A stretch of DNA of 64,000 nucleotides from Paenibacillus silagei (GCF_017874735.1 NZ_JAGGLV010000014.1:62001-126000); one strand, 5' to 3'. Positions 42,216 to 51,105 are shown, numbered from the stretch's first letter. Translations and numbers: made by a program. Notes: generated by a model not told the origin, from the sequence alone.

Positions 42216-42777
42216 GCATCCTCGCCCCTTCTTTGTGGCTTACGCGCTCCAGCAGCTTTTTGCGCAGCCGTTCGTATTTTTTGCGGACTGTAGTGGCTTT
42301 AAGCCCCATAATCGCGCTGATCTCGTCAAAAGTATATTGCTCCACCGCTTTCAGCAGCAGAATATGGCGTTCTTCTGCGGTCAAATAAGTTAGCAGCTCG
42401 GAGGTTACGGATTCGGCTGGCGGGACCGGTTGTTGCTGCTGGCTCTCTTTGAAATGCTCGATTAACCGGAGCCAGCGGCTCTGTTTCTTTTTCAGATTGA
42501 GCAGATGGTGGTAGGCGATCTTGTACAGCCAGGCTGAGAAGGAAGTGCTGCTGCTGTAACGGTGAAGGTTCGCATAGGCACGGATGAAAATATCCTGGAC
42601 AGCATCTTCGGTTTCGGTATGGTTCTTAAGAATATAGAAGCAGTAGGTATAGATCTGACGTTGAAACTGCTTGATAATGAGCTCGTAGGACTGCTTGTCT
42701 CCTGCCTTCACAGCAGCTACAGCATGCTCAATCCTGGAGTTTCGGTCGTCCGTTTCCCCGGGGACGGTCAATTGCAC
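42181..42777 (-). CDS. ECF RNA polymerase sigma factor
   Basis: The GTG at 42777 is preferred because a near-perfect site, AAGGAGGTGAGG, lies just upstream; an ATG 60 bases earlier has none. The 198-residue product has sigma region 2 (YCFYILKNHTETEDAVQDIFIRAY, FSAWLYKIAYHHL) and region 4 (LTAEERHILLLKAV, FDEISAIMGLKATTVRKKYERLRKKL). It is co-transcribed with the DUF4179 protein, its probable regulator. The stress signal is unknown. Confidence 0.93.
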   Translation of the reverse strand: MQLTVPGETDDRNSRIEHAVAAVKAGDKQSYELIIKQFQRQIYTYCFYILKNHTETEDAVQDIFIRAYANLHRYSSSTSFSAWLYKIAYHHLLNLKKKQSRWLRLIEHFKESQQQQPVPPAESVTSELLTYLTAEERHILLLKAVEQYTFDEISAIMGLKATTVRKKYERLRKKLLERVSHKEGARMHGAISGANKTS

Positions 42778-42862
42778 TGCCTCACCTCCTTCGGCTTGAT
42801 ACCTATATAACAATACGGGAGCCGTGTTTTGTGACACGATTTTATTTATGTTGAATTCTTAC

Positions 42863-42892
42863 TTGACAGGTTGGTTTAAGGGGGTATATGAT
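42863..42892 (+). promoter_or_regulatory. Promoter of MarR-arylsulfotransferase unit
   Basis: TTGACA (42863-42868), an 18-base spacer and TATGAT (42887-42892) form a good vegetative promoter about 160 bases upstream of the MarR start, leaving a long leader. Confidence 0.6.
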
Positions 42893-42981
42893 AACAGCAA
42901 TACTTCACCGCTAATTAAATGAACAGTGAAATAATCGCTGTGAACATCATACCTGAGATTTGAGCTGATTGGACCACCAAA

Positions 42982-43023
42982 GGCTCCCGTTACAGTTCCC
43001 GAACAGGGAATGGACCGGGGGCC
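42982..43023 (+). other. Two-part hairpin in MarR leader
   Basis: GGCTCCCG (42982-42989) pairs with CGGGGGCC (43016-43023) and an inner TTCCC pairs with GGGAA (43006-43010). TATTTG follows, a poor T tract. It could regulate the operon as an attenuator or be incidental. Confidence 0.35.
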
Positions 43024-43053
43024 TATTTGCGTCCCGTGGAGGAGAGAGAGGGC

Positions 43054-43596
43054 ATGGAGGATAGACAGTGGGAGCAACTGGAGCAGGCGGATCATCTGTT
43101 CCGTAAGCTGGTACGCAGGTTCGTCAAGGAGCGCGACAGGGTAAGCGTGGAAGGGGTGGCCTTGCCGGGAATGCTGATTCTGCACAAAATCATCCGCGAC
43201 GGAGAGCAGCGGCTCGGCGATCTGGCGGAGCAGCTTGATTTCACCTCAGGCGCCATAACGGCGCTGAGTGACAAGCTGGAGGCGGGCGGATATACGGTAC
43301 GCAGGCGTAAGGAGGATGACCGTCGGACCGTGCTGCTGGATATTACCGCCAGCGGCCGGGAGATGGTGAAGCGTAACGGCAACATCGGTGCCAGGTGTAT
43401 TACGCTTCTGTTCGAGGGCTTTACGGAGGAAGAGCTGGAGCAGCAGAGCCGTTTCTATGAGCGGATGATCGGGAATCTGGAAGGGTTCTCGGAGACGCTG
43501 CTGGAGCTGGCCCAGCAGAATGCTGCTAATCCCGTTCCCGCAGAGCCTGAACAGAAGCCGCGAGCAGTTACGAAGAGCAATTATCTCAGCTACTGA
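43054..43596 (+). CDS. MarR-family transcriptional regulator
   Basis: ATG 43054 lies after a GGAGGAGAG run. The 180-residue product has the MarR winged helix: LGDLAEQLDFTSGAITALSDKLEAGGY followed by the wing RRKEDDRRTVLLDITASGREM. MarR proteins usually repress neighbouring genes and release on binding small aromatic ligands. It precedes the arylsulfotransferase-like gene by about 40 bases, which suggests aryl compounds as ligand; that is an inference. Confidence 0.9.
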   Translation: MEDRQWEQLEQADHLFRKLVRRFVKERDRVSVEGVALPGMLILHKIIRDGEQRLGDLAEQLDFTSGAITALSDKLEAGGYTVRRRKEDDRRTVLLDITASGREMVKRNGNIGARCITLLFEGFTEEELEQQSRFYERMIGNLEGFSETLLELAQQNAANPVPAEPEQKPRAVTKSNYLSY

Positions 43597-43638
43597 GGAA
43601 TGAAGAGGATACTAACCTAATGATGAGGAGAGATGAGC

Positions 43639-45093
43639 ATGGGACATTCCACAATATATCCAACAGGGGCAACCATATATAACCCGGCCAAGGCATGGAG
43701 CGGCTACACGGTATTTCAGGCGGGCGATGAGGGCGTAGTGCTGATCGACATGAGCGGCAAAGAGGTACATCTATGGCAAGGGCTAATCGGTTTTCCGGCC
43801 AAAATCCTTCCCGGTGGCTATGTCCTGGGCAGCACCGGCAGAAGAGATCCCAAATTCGGCATTCAAGATAATGTCGATCTGGTGCAGGTGGATTGGGAAG
43901 GCAATGTGGTCTGGAGATACAACAGCTATGAGCTGATCGAGGACCCTGGGGCCGAGCCGCTCTGGTATGCCCGCCAGCACCATGATTACCAGCGGGAAGG
44001 CAATCCTGCCGGATACTATGCTCCCGGGCTTGAACCTTCGGTTAACAGCGGGACAACGCTCATCCTGGCGCATAAAAATCTGCATAACTCCGAGATTTCC
44101 GACAAAGAGCTGCTGGATGACACGATTATTGAAGTGGACTGGGAAGGTAATGTCCTCTGGGAGTGGGCGGCCAGCGATCATTTCGCGGAGCTGGGATTCG
44201 ACCAGGCGGCGCGCAATGTCCTGTTCCGCGACCCCAACACCCGCTCCTTCGGCGATCTGGGCGGCGGCGTAGGCGACTGGCTGCATATTAACTCTGCGTC
44301 CTATGTGGGGCCGAACCGGTTCTATGATCAGGGAGACGAGCGCTTCCACCCGGACAATATTATCTGGGATGCCCGTGAGGCGAATATCATCGCGATCACG
44401 GATAAGCGCAGCGGGGCCATTGTCTGGCGCTTGGGCCCTGATTATTCCCTGCCCGAAGTGAAGCATATCGGCTGGATTATCGGCCAGCATCACGCCCACA
44501 TCATTCCGAAGGGGCTGCCGGGGGAAGGCAATCTGCTTGTATTCGATAACGGCGGTTGGGGCGGCTACGGTCTGCCGAATCCGGCATCGCCCTTCGGGCA
44601 GAAGAATGCGCTACGCGATCACTCGCGTGTGCTGGAGATTAACCCGGTGACGCTTGCGATCGAGTGGCAGTATACTTCGGCGGAGGCCGGATTCTCCATT
44701 CCGACGGATTCCTATAAGTTCTACAGCCCGTATATCAGCTCGGCGCAGCGGCTTGCGAACGGCAACACGCTGATTACCGAAGGCTCCAATGGACGGCTGT
44801 TCGAGGTCACGGCAGCGCATGAGCTGGTCTGGGAGTATATCTCCCCATACACCGACCGCCGCAATACAAATATGGTCTACCGTTCTTACCGGGTACCCTA
44901 TGCCTGGGTGCCGCAGCTTACGAAGCCGCAGGAGCTTGCGATTGAGCCGCTCGATGTGTCCAGCTTCCGGGTGCCGGGAGCCGCGCCGAAGGGATCAGAT
45001 TCGGTCGTGCAGGTAGCGACGACGCTGCCCTTTACAGAGGGAGCTGCCTGTGTAGCCACTACGGATGAAGGCAGCGTCCGGCGGGCCAAGTAG
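43639..45093 (+). CDS. Arylsulfotransferase (ASST)-like protein
   Basis: ATG 43639 has GAGGAG eight bases upstream; ATG 43633 is in the same frame but too close. The 484-residue product is a beta-propeller protein with repeated WEGNVVWRYN- and WEGNVLWEWA-like blades, HHDYQREGNP and GQHHAHIIPKG, as in arylsulfotransferase proteins. Classical ASST enzymes move sulfate between phenols in the periplasm, using a catalytic His. No signal peptide is visible, so this one is probably cytoplasmic and may differ in role. It sits between a MarR regulator and a sulfonate-type transporter. Confidence 0.8.
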   Translation: MGHSTIYPTGATIYNPAKAWSGYTVFQAGDEGVVLIDMSGKEVHLWQGLIGFPAKILPGGYVLGSTGRRDPKFGIQDNVDLVQVDWEGNVVWRYNSYELIEDPGAEPLWYARQHHDYQREGNPAGYYAPGLEPSVNSGTTLILAHKNLHNSEISDKELLDDTIIEVDWEGNVLWEWAASDHFAELGFDQAARNVLFRDPNTRSFGDLGGGVGDWLHINSASYVGPNRFYDQGDERFHPDNIIWDAREANIIAITDKRSGAIVWRLGPDYSLPEVKHIGWIIGQHHAHIIPKGLPGEGNLLVFDNGGWGGYGLPNPASPFGQKNALRDHSRVLEINPVTLAIEWQYTSAEAGFSIPTDSYKFYSPYISSAQRLANGNTLITEGSNGRLFEVTAAHELVWEYISPYTDRRNTNMVYRSYRVPYAWVPQLTKPQELAIEPLDVSSFRVPGAAPKGSDSVVQVATTLPFTEGAACVATTDEGSVRRAK

Positions 45094-45140
45094 AGACTCA
45101 GGCAGGCTTCAGAAATTCATAGACGAAGAGGTGCGTTCTT

Positions 45141-46169
45141 GTGACAAAATCAAGGTACAGCTTAAGCCTTCTGCTCTTATCCTTATTTCTGGTACTGGTG
45201 CTCTCCGGCTGCAGCTCCAAGGGAGATGCGGCAGCCTCTGCGGGAGAGGGCAGCGGAACACCGGAAACCCTGAAGATCAGGATTGCTGATATCAACACGA
45301 ATCCGACCTTCCGGGTAGCCCTTAAGCAAGGCATTTTCAAAAGCAACGGCATCGATGCGGAGATCATCAACTTCGGGACGCCGGCTGAGGGAGTGAATGC
45401 GCTGTTCATCAAGCAGGTGGATGTGGCTTTCGGCGCGGATTTTCCGGTGCTGAACGCCGTTGCCAAGGGCGACTATTCGATCATCGCTTCCGCCGGTCAG
45501 GCCACGGATCAGGCAGCGGCAGTATGGAAGCTGTACGCTAGAGACGACATTCAGTCTGCCGCTGATTTGAAGGGCAAGAATCTGAGCTTCCTGCGCGGGA
45601 CGTTCCTGCCGTATCTGTGGGATGAATACCTGAAGGAGCAGGGCATCGCGCTCAGCGATGTGAAGCTTACAGGACAGGGGGCCTTCGACGAAGCCTTCAT
45701 TGCCCTGAAGCAGGGGGATGTCGATGCCGCCTGGTTCAGCGGTTCAGCGCTGACCGATAAGCTGGCTGCACTTGAGGGCGTGCATGAGCTGACCGATATG
45801 TCGAAGACGCCGGTGCGGCTGGGGATGGGAATCGTAGCCGAGAATGCTTTTGTAGAGGAGCATGCTGAAGGCATTGGGGCTTTCCTGGCAGCGGTGGATG
45901 AAGCTTCGGCGTATGTGCAGGAGCATCCGGAGGAAGTGGCGGAGCTGATGTTCAAGGAAGTGAAGCAGCCGAAGGAAGCAACGCTGAAGGACCTGCCGGC
46001 GAATCCGTGGAAGGTGGGCTTCACCCAGGCTGCGTATGACAGCCTCGCCGGACAGAAGAAATATATGGTGGATACAGGGATTATCACGCAGGACTTTGAC
46101 CTTGGCAGCAAGCTTAAGCTGGAGCCGCTGAAGCAGGCGCTGCCGGATAAAGTGACCTATCCGAAATAA
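45141..46169 (+). CDS. ABC transporter substrate-binding lipoprotein, sulfonate/nitrate type
   Basis: GTG 45141 follows AAGAGGTG by seven bases and starts a lipoprotein signal peptide with lipobox LSG-C. The 342-residue product resembles SsuA/NMT1-type binding proteins: IADINTNPTFRVALKQGIFKS at the start, VDVAFGADFPVL, and DLKGKNLSFLRGTFLPY. With the next ATPase and permease it forms a full importer. Sulfonate or aryl-sulfur substrates fit the neighbouring ASST-like gene but are not proven. Confidence 0.88.
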   Translation: MTKSRYSLSLLLLSLFLVLVLSGCSSKGDAAASAGEGSGTPETLKIRIADINTNPTFRVALKQGIFKSNGIDAEIINFGTPAEGVNALFIKQVDVAFGADFPVLNAVAKGDYSIIASAGQATDQAAAVWKLYARDDIQSAADLKGKNLSFLRGTFLPYLWDEYLKEQGIALSDVKLTGQGAFDEAFIALKQGDVDAAWFSGSALTDKLAALEGVHELTDMSKTPVRLGMGIVAENAFVEEHAEGIGAFLAAVDEASAYVQEHPEEVAELMFKEVKQPKEATLKDLPANPWKVGFTQAAYDSLAGQKKYMVDTGIITQDFDLGSKLKLEPLKQALPDKVTYPK

Positions 46170-46191
46170 ATAAAACCACAGGAGGTGTCCC

Positions 46192-46980
46192 ATGTCTTTA
46201 TCTGCTAAACCAGCGGCAAGGCAGCATGCTATTCATATTGAGCAGCTGCGTAAGAGCTACAGTGAACCGGCAGCCGGAGATGTCCACTACATTATTAAGG
46301 ATGTAGATCTGGTGATCAAGGGCGGAGAATTCTTCGTGCTGCTTGGCCCAAGCGGCTGCGGCAAATCCACGCTGCTGAATATGATCGCGGGGTTCGTCTC
46401 CAAATCGGGCGGACATTTGCGTGTAGACAACATTGAGGTGGATAAGCCGGGCCGGGACCGGGCGGTGGTATTCCAGCAGGCAGATTCGTCCCTGTTCCCC
46501 TGGCTGACGGTGCGGGAGAATGTAGAGTTCGGACTGCGGATGAAGAAGGTGGCCAAGGCAGAGCGCCAGAGCTTATCTAGCCGGTATATCAAGCTTGTCG
46601 GGCTGGACGGTCATGAGGACAAATTCCCGAAGGCGCTGTCGGGGGGGATGAAGCAGCGGGTACAGCTGGCCCGGGTGCTGGCGAATGATCCGGCGATTCT
46701 GCTGATGGATGAGCCGTTTGGCGCGCTGGATGCCATGACCCGGCGGACAATGCAGAAGGAGCTGGTGCAGATCTGGCGGGAGACGCATAAGACGGTGATC
46801 TTCGTGACCCATGATATCCAGGAAGCACTGCTGCTGGGGGAGCGCATCGGCATTATGTCAGTAGGGCCCTCCTCCAATATCACAGACATCTACGACAATA
46901 CGCTGCCCTTCCCGCGGGATGTGGCTTCACCTGAATTCTACGCGCTGTATAGCCGGATTCAGAGCCATTTTGAAGAATAG
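46192..46980 (+). CDS. ABC transporter ATPase, sulfonate/nitrate type
   Basis: The 262-residue ATPase starts at ATG 46192 after AGGAGGTG. It has Walker A GPSGCGKST, Q loop in VVFQQADSSLFPW, signature LSGGMKQR, Walker B ILLMDEPFGALD and the H loop THD. The FPW segment after the Q loop is typical of SsuB/TauB/NrtD ATPases. It is 22 bases after the binding protein. Confidence 0.93.
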   Translation: MSLSAKPAARQHAIHIEQLRKSYSEPAAGDVHYIIKDVDLVIKGGEFFVLLGPSGCGKSTLLNMIAGFVSKSGGHLRVDNIEVDKPGRDRAVVFQQADSSLFPWLTVRENVEFGLRMKKVAKAERQSLSSRYIKLVGLDGHEDKFPKALSGGMKQRVQLARVLANDPAILLMDEPFGALDAMTRRTMQKELVQIWRETHKTVIFVTHDIQEALLLGERIGIMSVGPSSNITDIYDNTLPFPRDVASPEFYALYSRIQSHFEE

Positions 46981-46998
46981 GACGGGAGGTGACACCTG

Positions 46999-47775
46999 AT
47001 GAGATGGGTGGAAAAGAAATGGGTATCCGTATCCCTGCTGTGGCTTGCCGTACTGCTCCTCTGGCAGCTTGGCGCCTGGGTGTATGGTCCGGATGTCATT
47101 CCCGGGCCGTGGGCCACGGCCCGGGGCGGGCGGGAGCTGGTGGAGGACGGGACGCTGGTGCAATATATCGGGGTCAGCTTGTACCGCGTGCTGATCGGTT
47201 GGGTGCTCGGCAGTCTGCTGGCTATCCCGGCAGGACTGATCATCGGCAAGGTGAATGTAGTCCGCCTGTTCGCCGAGCCGTTCCTGAATTTCATCCGCTT
47301 CATTCCGCCGATTGCCTTCATTACACTCTTCCTGGTCTGGTTCGGCATCGGGGAGCAGTCGAAGATCGCACTGATTATGTACGCCACCTTCTTCATTGTG
47401 GTGCTGAATACCCTGACCGGAGTCATGTCGGTGGAGGAGGATAAGATCCGCTCCGCACGCAGCATGGGGGCCAGTGAGTGGCAGATTCTGCTGCATGTCA
47501 TTGTGCCTTCGACCATTCCTTATATTTTCACCGGTGTGCGGCTGGCGATGGGCACCTCCTATATGGCGATTATCGGCGCCGAGATGATTGCCTCGAACGA
47601 AGGGGTAGGGTATCTGATCTGGAACTCGCGGTTGTTCTTCCGTACGGACTGGATCTTCGTGGGGCTGATTAGCCTCGGCTTCATGGGCTTCTTCACAGAC
47701 CGGGTCTTCGGCTGGTTCGGCCGGAAGGTGCTCTACCGCTACGGTGTGGTCAGCGTGGCTGCGCACAGAAGATAA
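46999..47775 (+). CDS. ABC transporter permease, sulfonate/nitrate type
   Basis: The 258-residue product starts at ATG 46999 after GGGAGGTGAC. It has about six membrane helices and the cytoplasmic loop ARSMGASEWQILLHVIVPSTIPYIFTG, the EAA motif of SsuC/TauC permeases. It closes the importer operon. No terminator is clear right after it. Confidence 0.92.
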   Translation: MRWVEKKWVSVSLLWLAVLLLWQLGAWVYGPDVIPGPWATARGGRELVEDGTLVQYIGVSLYRVLIGWVLGSLLAIPAGLIIGKVNVVRLFAEPFLNFIRFIPPIAFITLFLVWFGIGEQSKIALIMYATFFIVVLNTLTGVMSVEEDKIRSARSMGASEWQILLHVIVPSTIPYIFTGVRLAMGTSYMAIIGAEMIASNEGVGYLIWNSRLFFRTDWIFVGLISLGFMGFFTDRVFGWFGRKVLYRYGVVSVAAHRR

Positions 47776-47870
47776 AGGAATGGCTCGGATCGGTTAGCAG
47801 CAACGGGATTCGTGGTATAATGGGGGAAGCTGCAAGCAAGCAGGATGAACAGGAAGGAGCAGTACCCCCA

Positions 47871-48107
47871 ATGGAAGTAACCGCACAGGAAGTAGCGGAG
47901 TGGATGGTGAAGGAGATCAAGTTCACAGGGACTTTATACCAGACCGCTGCGATTGAATATGTGAAGGCGAATTTCGGTGAACAGTTTGTATTCGTGAATG
48001 AGAATGGCAATGCCTCGTTATCCAAGGAAGTGAAGAAGGCCTTCCGCAAGCTGCATGGCGGCCGGATTGCCTGGGACCGCGACGGGTTCCTGTGGGCCTG
48101 GACCTGA
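47871..48107 (+). CDS. Small conserved-looking protein, DUF6953-like
   Basis: The most likely start is ATG 47871; an ATG at 47820 lies inside a TATAAT (47816-47821) that is probably the -10 box of this gene. The 78-residue product is a compact helical protein with VAEWMVKEIKFTGTLYQ, a FGEQFVFVNENGNASLS segment and the ending KLHGGRIAWDRDGFLW. It recalls a small Bacillales family listed as DUF6953, from memory only. Function unknown. A strong terminator follows. Confidence 0.75.
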   Translation: MEVTAQEVAEWMVKEIKFTGTLYQTAAIEYVKANFGEQFVFVNENGNASLSKEVKKAFRKLHGGRIAWDRDGFLWAWT

Positions 48108-48138
48108 GGCTGGACGAGTAGAGGTTGCCCATAAGAAT

Positions 48139-48183
48139 ATAACAAAGGGAGCATGCTGTAATAGCAGTGCTCCCTTTTGTTAT
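48139..48183 (+). terminator. Terminator after small protein gene
   Basis: ATAACAAAGGGAGCA (48139-48153) pairs almost perfectly with TGCTCCCTTTTGTTAT (48168-48183). The 3' arm contains the T run. Confidence 0.88.
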
Positions 48184-48198
48184 ATTCCTGCCCTTAAT

Positions 48199-48256
48199 AC
48201 AACATTCTCCTCATTACATTGGCCCAAATCCAAGATTGTTGTAAAGAAGGCAGTAT
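48199..48256. repeat. Diverged intergenic repeat, copy B
   Basis: This stretch aligns with 1781-1840 at about 43 of 60 positions. It lies in a gene-free region of about 800 bases that also holds the second MITE-like element. The remaining bases, 48257-48377, show several ACAACA/TGTTGT motifs and no gene. Confidence 0.4.
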
Positions 48257-48377
48257 TTTCACTTGTTCATCCGGTTTAGCAGGGCGAATCCTGCAATTTC
48301 TACAACAATTCAACAAAAACACAGCTGTAGAGAAATCAAAATTGTATAACGTACAACATTTGTGCCTACCGTGCTAC

Positions 48378-48871
48378 TAGTACAGTGTCAGATTTAAAAG
48401 GGTGAGTAGGAGCGATAAGGTATGAAGAACTTAAAGAGCGAAGTCATTGGACCAGATGTATGCGAAAAAGAGAACACATTGTGCTGGTGCCAAGGTAATC
48501 CGCCCAAATGTATACGAAAAACGGAACACAATCGCAGCATCAGATTCAATAGGGTGGATAAGCTTGCGAAACTCCATCCCAAAATCTAACGGACCGGAGA
48601 GGCCTTATCCCCACGAGAACGCCACCTTTTGCAGCGTAACGGACTCAGGCGACCTTATCGCCTCTCTACGAGACGTTTCGGAGCTGAATTGCAGGGGATA
48701 AGCTCCATGGGGTCCGTTACCCGCCCAAGTGACGACTTTCTTACTTAATAAGAGCGCCTCAGTCCGTTACGCTAAGCCAAACGTCCCTGAAGAACAACCC
48801 CCGCTTGGAAAAGATGATATTTTGAAGGGGAATTGCATCTGTTCCACCTTTTTAAATCTGACGATCTACTA
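48378..48871. mobile_element. MITE-like non-coding element, copy 2
   Basis: The 494-base element shares ends and interior with 12663-13033. Left end TAGTACAGTGTCAGATTTAA is identical over 20 bases; the right end, reverse-complemented, reads TAGTAGATCGTCAGATTTAA. The four 23-base units recur at 48587-48611, 48637-48659, 48694-48719 and 48747-48769. It has about 150 extra bases near the left end (48406-48555), with a 32-base direct repeat of period 52 and a second copy of the left terminal sequence. It lacks 24 bases present in copy 1. Confidence 0.8.
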
Positions 48872-48920
48872 GGAAGCTCTCCATCATAGTAAGAAGTCTT
48901 CATTCTGCGGGTGTCATCCC

Positions 48921-50003
48921 CTATACATATTCCAGCATGCCCTTGTCCTTGAGCAGATCCACAATGTCTTTGACGGACTGCGCCTTGTCCTTAGGGCAGA
49001 TCATGAGGGCATCCCCCGTGTCGGCGATGATGAAGCCGTCTACGCCGATGGTGGTGATCAGCCGCCCGTTACCATAGATAATGGAATTGCGGGTGTCGAT
49101 GCCGACATGATTGGCCTTGATAATGTTGCCTTCATCATCAGGCGGGAAGATGGCGCCGAGTGCATCCCAGCTGCCGATATCATTCCAGCCGAACTGGCCG
49201 GACAGCACCACTACCTCATCAGAGCGTTCAAGTATGCCATAGTCAATGGAGATATTCTGCAGCAGCGGATAGATCCGGTTAATCGTCTCCTGCTCCTGGT
49301 CTGTACCGAGCGCTTCACTGATCGGCAGCATCGTATTATATAGCCGCGGCAGATAACGCTTGAAGTTATCGATAATGACCGAAGTCTTCCAGATGAAGAT
49401 TCCGCTGTTCCAGAGATAATTGCCTGAGGCCAGATACCCCTGTGCCTTCTTGAAATCCGGCTTCTCCACGAATTCAGCTACATCGTATACGGCAACCGGC
49501 TTGACTGCGATCGGCTCCTGGTCATAAGCGATGTAGCCGTAGCCGGTGGACGGGAAGGTCGGCTTGATCCCGATCGTGACAATGGCATTGCTCTCCATGG
49601 CTACGGTGCAGGCTTCGTCCAGCGTAAGCCGGAACTGCGGCTCATCGGTAATGTAGTGATCGGAAGGCAGGACAACCATTAGGGAATCCCCTTCACTCAT
49701 CTGCTGGATGGAGAAGGCGGCAAACAGGATGCTTGCTGAAGTATTCCGGGCCACAGGCTCGATCAGAATATTGCTCTTCTGCACACTGCTGTGCATGATG
49801 CTCTCCAGCAGGACCGCCTGGGTGCGGTTCGTCACAATAACGGTATTTTCCTGCGGGATGATGCCCTTGAAGCGTTCGATCGTATCGTTCAGCATAATAT
49901 CGTTGCCGCTGATGTTCAGCAGCTGCTTGGGAATTTCCTGTCTGGACAATGGCCAGAAGCGGGTACCGCCTCCACCTGCTAGGATCGTCGCATATTTATT
50001 CAT
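48921..50003 (-). CDS. manC: Mannose-1-phosphate guanylyltransferase
   Basis: The 360-residue product begins ILAGGGGTRFWPLSR and contains PKQLL, VLPSDHYI, FVEKP and WNSGIFIWK, the motifs of GDP-mannose pyrophosphorylase. FGWNDIGSWDAL marks the C-terminal part. It makes GDP-mannose from mannose 1-phosphate and GTP and lacks the isomerase domain of bifunctional enzymes. It overlaps the upstream glycosidase-like gene by eight bases, so its GDP-mannose probably feeds the GT4 glycosyltransferase of the same operon. Confidence 0.93.
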   Translation of the reverse strand: MNKYATILAGGGGTRFWPLSRQEIPKQLLNISGNDIMLNDTIERFKGIIPQENTVIVTNRTQAVLLESIMHSSVQKSNILIEPVARNTSASILFAAFSIQQMSEGDSLMVVLPSDHYITDEPQFRLTLDEACTVAMESNAIVTIGIKPTFPSTGYGYIAYDQEPIAVKPVAVYDVAEFVEKPDFKKAQGYLASGNYLWNSGIFIWKTSVIIDNFKRYLPRLYNTMLPISEALGTDQEQETINRIYPLLQNISIDYGILERSDEVVVLSGQFGWNDIGSWDALGAIFPPDDEGNIIKANHVGIDTRNSIIYGNGRLITTIGVDGFIIADTGDALMICPKDKAQSVKDIVDLLKDKGMLEYV

Positions 50004-51105
50004 GGTGAGTCACCAGATGGGCAATCGTGAAGGAGATGATGCTCTCCGATCCCTGATTGAGGTTCAGCCCCGAGCTGTGAATCCCGTCGTAGCAAGCCCC
50101 GGTCTGGGGATCAATCAGGGAGAGCTGCAAGGAATTGTGTCCCGTGTACCAAGCGTAGCATAATTCAGCCTGCTTCAGATAAGCCGGCTCCTGCAGCACT
50201 GCGGCAGCCTCCCGGCAGGCGAGCAGCATCTCGCAGGCTTCGATCGGCTGCTCGTCATAGAGAGCAGGCTTCCCGCCGCCGCGCAGCAGCCAGCCATGGC
50301 TGCCAATGGGCTTGTAATAGCCTTCCGGCGCGAAGGTCCGGGAGATCAGGAAATCCAGACTTTCTGTGGCTGTTACACGAAGCTCAGGATTGCCGGAGAG
50401 CGTGGCCGCCTTAAGCAGCGCCCAGGGCAGCATCGAGTTTCCGTACGTCAGGCTGTCTTCGTACCAGTTCCAGCCCTCGCCTTTGGTATAGTTGTACTGG
50501 TCATTCAGCCGGACCGCGACAGATTCTATAAGCTCTTTGATATAGGCTTCAGGTAAGAAGGCCTGTTCCTCTTCTGTACTTGGTATATGCGGATAAGGGA
50601 AGGAGTAGGTGAGTGCTCCGGGAGTCTCAAGCAAATAGCTGAGGCCAATAACGGCGTAGCCCAAGGCCCGGGGAGAGCGCAGGCCGCTGATATGCGGCAG
50701 CGCCTGGTTGATCAGATACCGGCAGGTGTTCAGCAGATTATCAGGCAGAATGGAAGAGTGGGAGAGTACGAACCCCAGCGCCCAGAGTGTGCGTCCCTGA
50801 CAATCCTCGGAGCCTCGCTCCTCCAGGAAGGAACGGCTGTAGTCCATGAAGTTGCGGAAGTTGCCCTCTTCATTCTGGGCATGATGGACGAATGAGAGGT
50901 ACGTATGAATCAGACCGAGTGAAGCAGTGTCCTGATGCTGTCGGTACATCAGCACGGCTGCGATTAATGCCCGCGCATTATCATCGGTCGTGTAGCCTTT
51001 GGCACGGTCGGGAACCCCGAATTTCGTATGCTGAAAAATCCCTGTATCATCGGTAATCCGGCGCATATAGTCCGGCTTGAACTGTAACACCGCTGGCGCC
51101 TGCAT
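49996..51105 (-). CDS. Helical-barrel glycosidase-like protein of GDP-mannose operon
   Basis: The 369-residue product has no signal peptide. It is helical throughout, with pairs of helices and loops such as GVPDRAKGYTTDDNARAL, the pattern of (alpha/alpha)6-barrel glycoside hydrolases and phosphorylases. Asp-rich TTDDNARA and EGWNWYEDSLTYGNSMLPWAL are candidate active-site parts. It overlaps both neighbours, so synthesis is tightly coupled to the GT4 enzyme and guanylyltransferase. A glycosidase or phosphorylase acting on the GT4 product is a reasonable guess; no family number can be given. Confidence 0.75.
   Translation of the reverse strand: MQAPAVLQFKPDYMRRITDDTGIFQHTKFGVPDRAKGYTTDDNARALIAAVLMYRQHQDTASLGLIHTYLSFVHHAQNEEGNFRNFMDYSRSFLEERGSEDCQGRTLWALGFVLSHSSILPDNLLNTCRYLINQALPHISGLRSPRALGYAVIGLSYLLETPGALTYSFPYPHIPSTEEEQAFLPEAYIKELIESVAVRLNDQYNYTKGEGWNWYEDSLTYGNSMLPWALLKAATLSGNPELRVTATESLDFLISRTFAPEGYYKPIGSHGWLLRGGGKPALYDEQPIEACEMLLACREAAAVLQEPAYLKQAELCYAWYTGHNSLQLSLIDPQTGACYDGIHSSGLNLNQGSESIISFTIAHLVTHHE

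Noticed and set aside
42960..43040. Possible T-box leader (GGGAATGGACCGGGGG then CGTCCC)
   Set aside because: The conserved AGGGTGGNACCGCG antiterminator sequence is absent and no stem I motif was found.
46927..47766. 279-codon minus-strand frame opposite the sulfonate-type permease
   Set aside because: The product is rich in His, Asp, Pro and Gln, typical of an antisense reading of a membrane protein gene. The permease on the plus strand has clear motifs.
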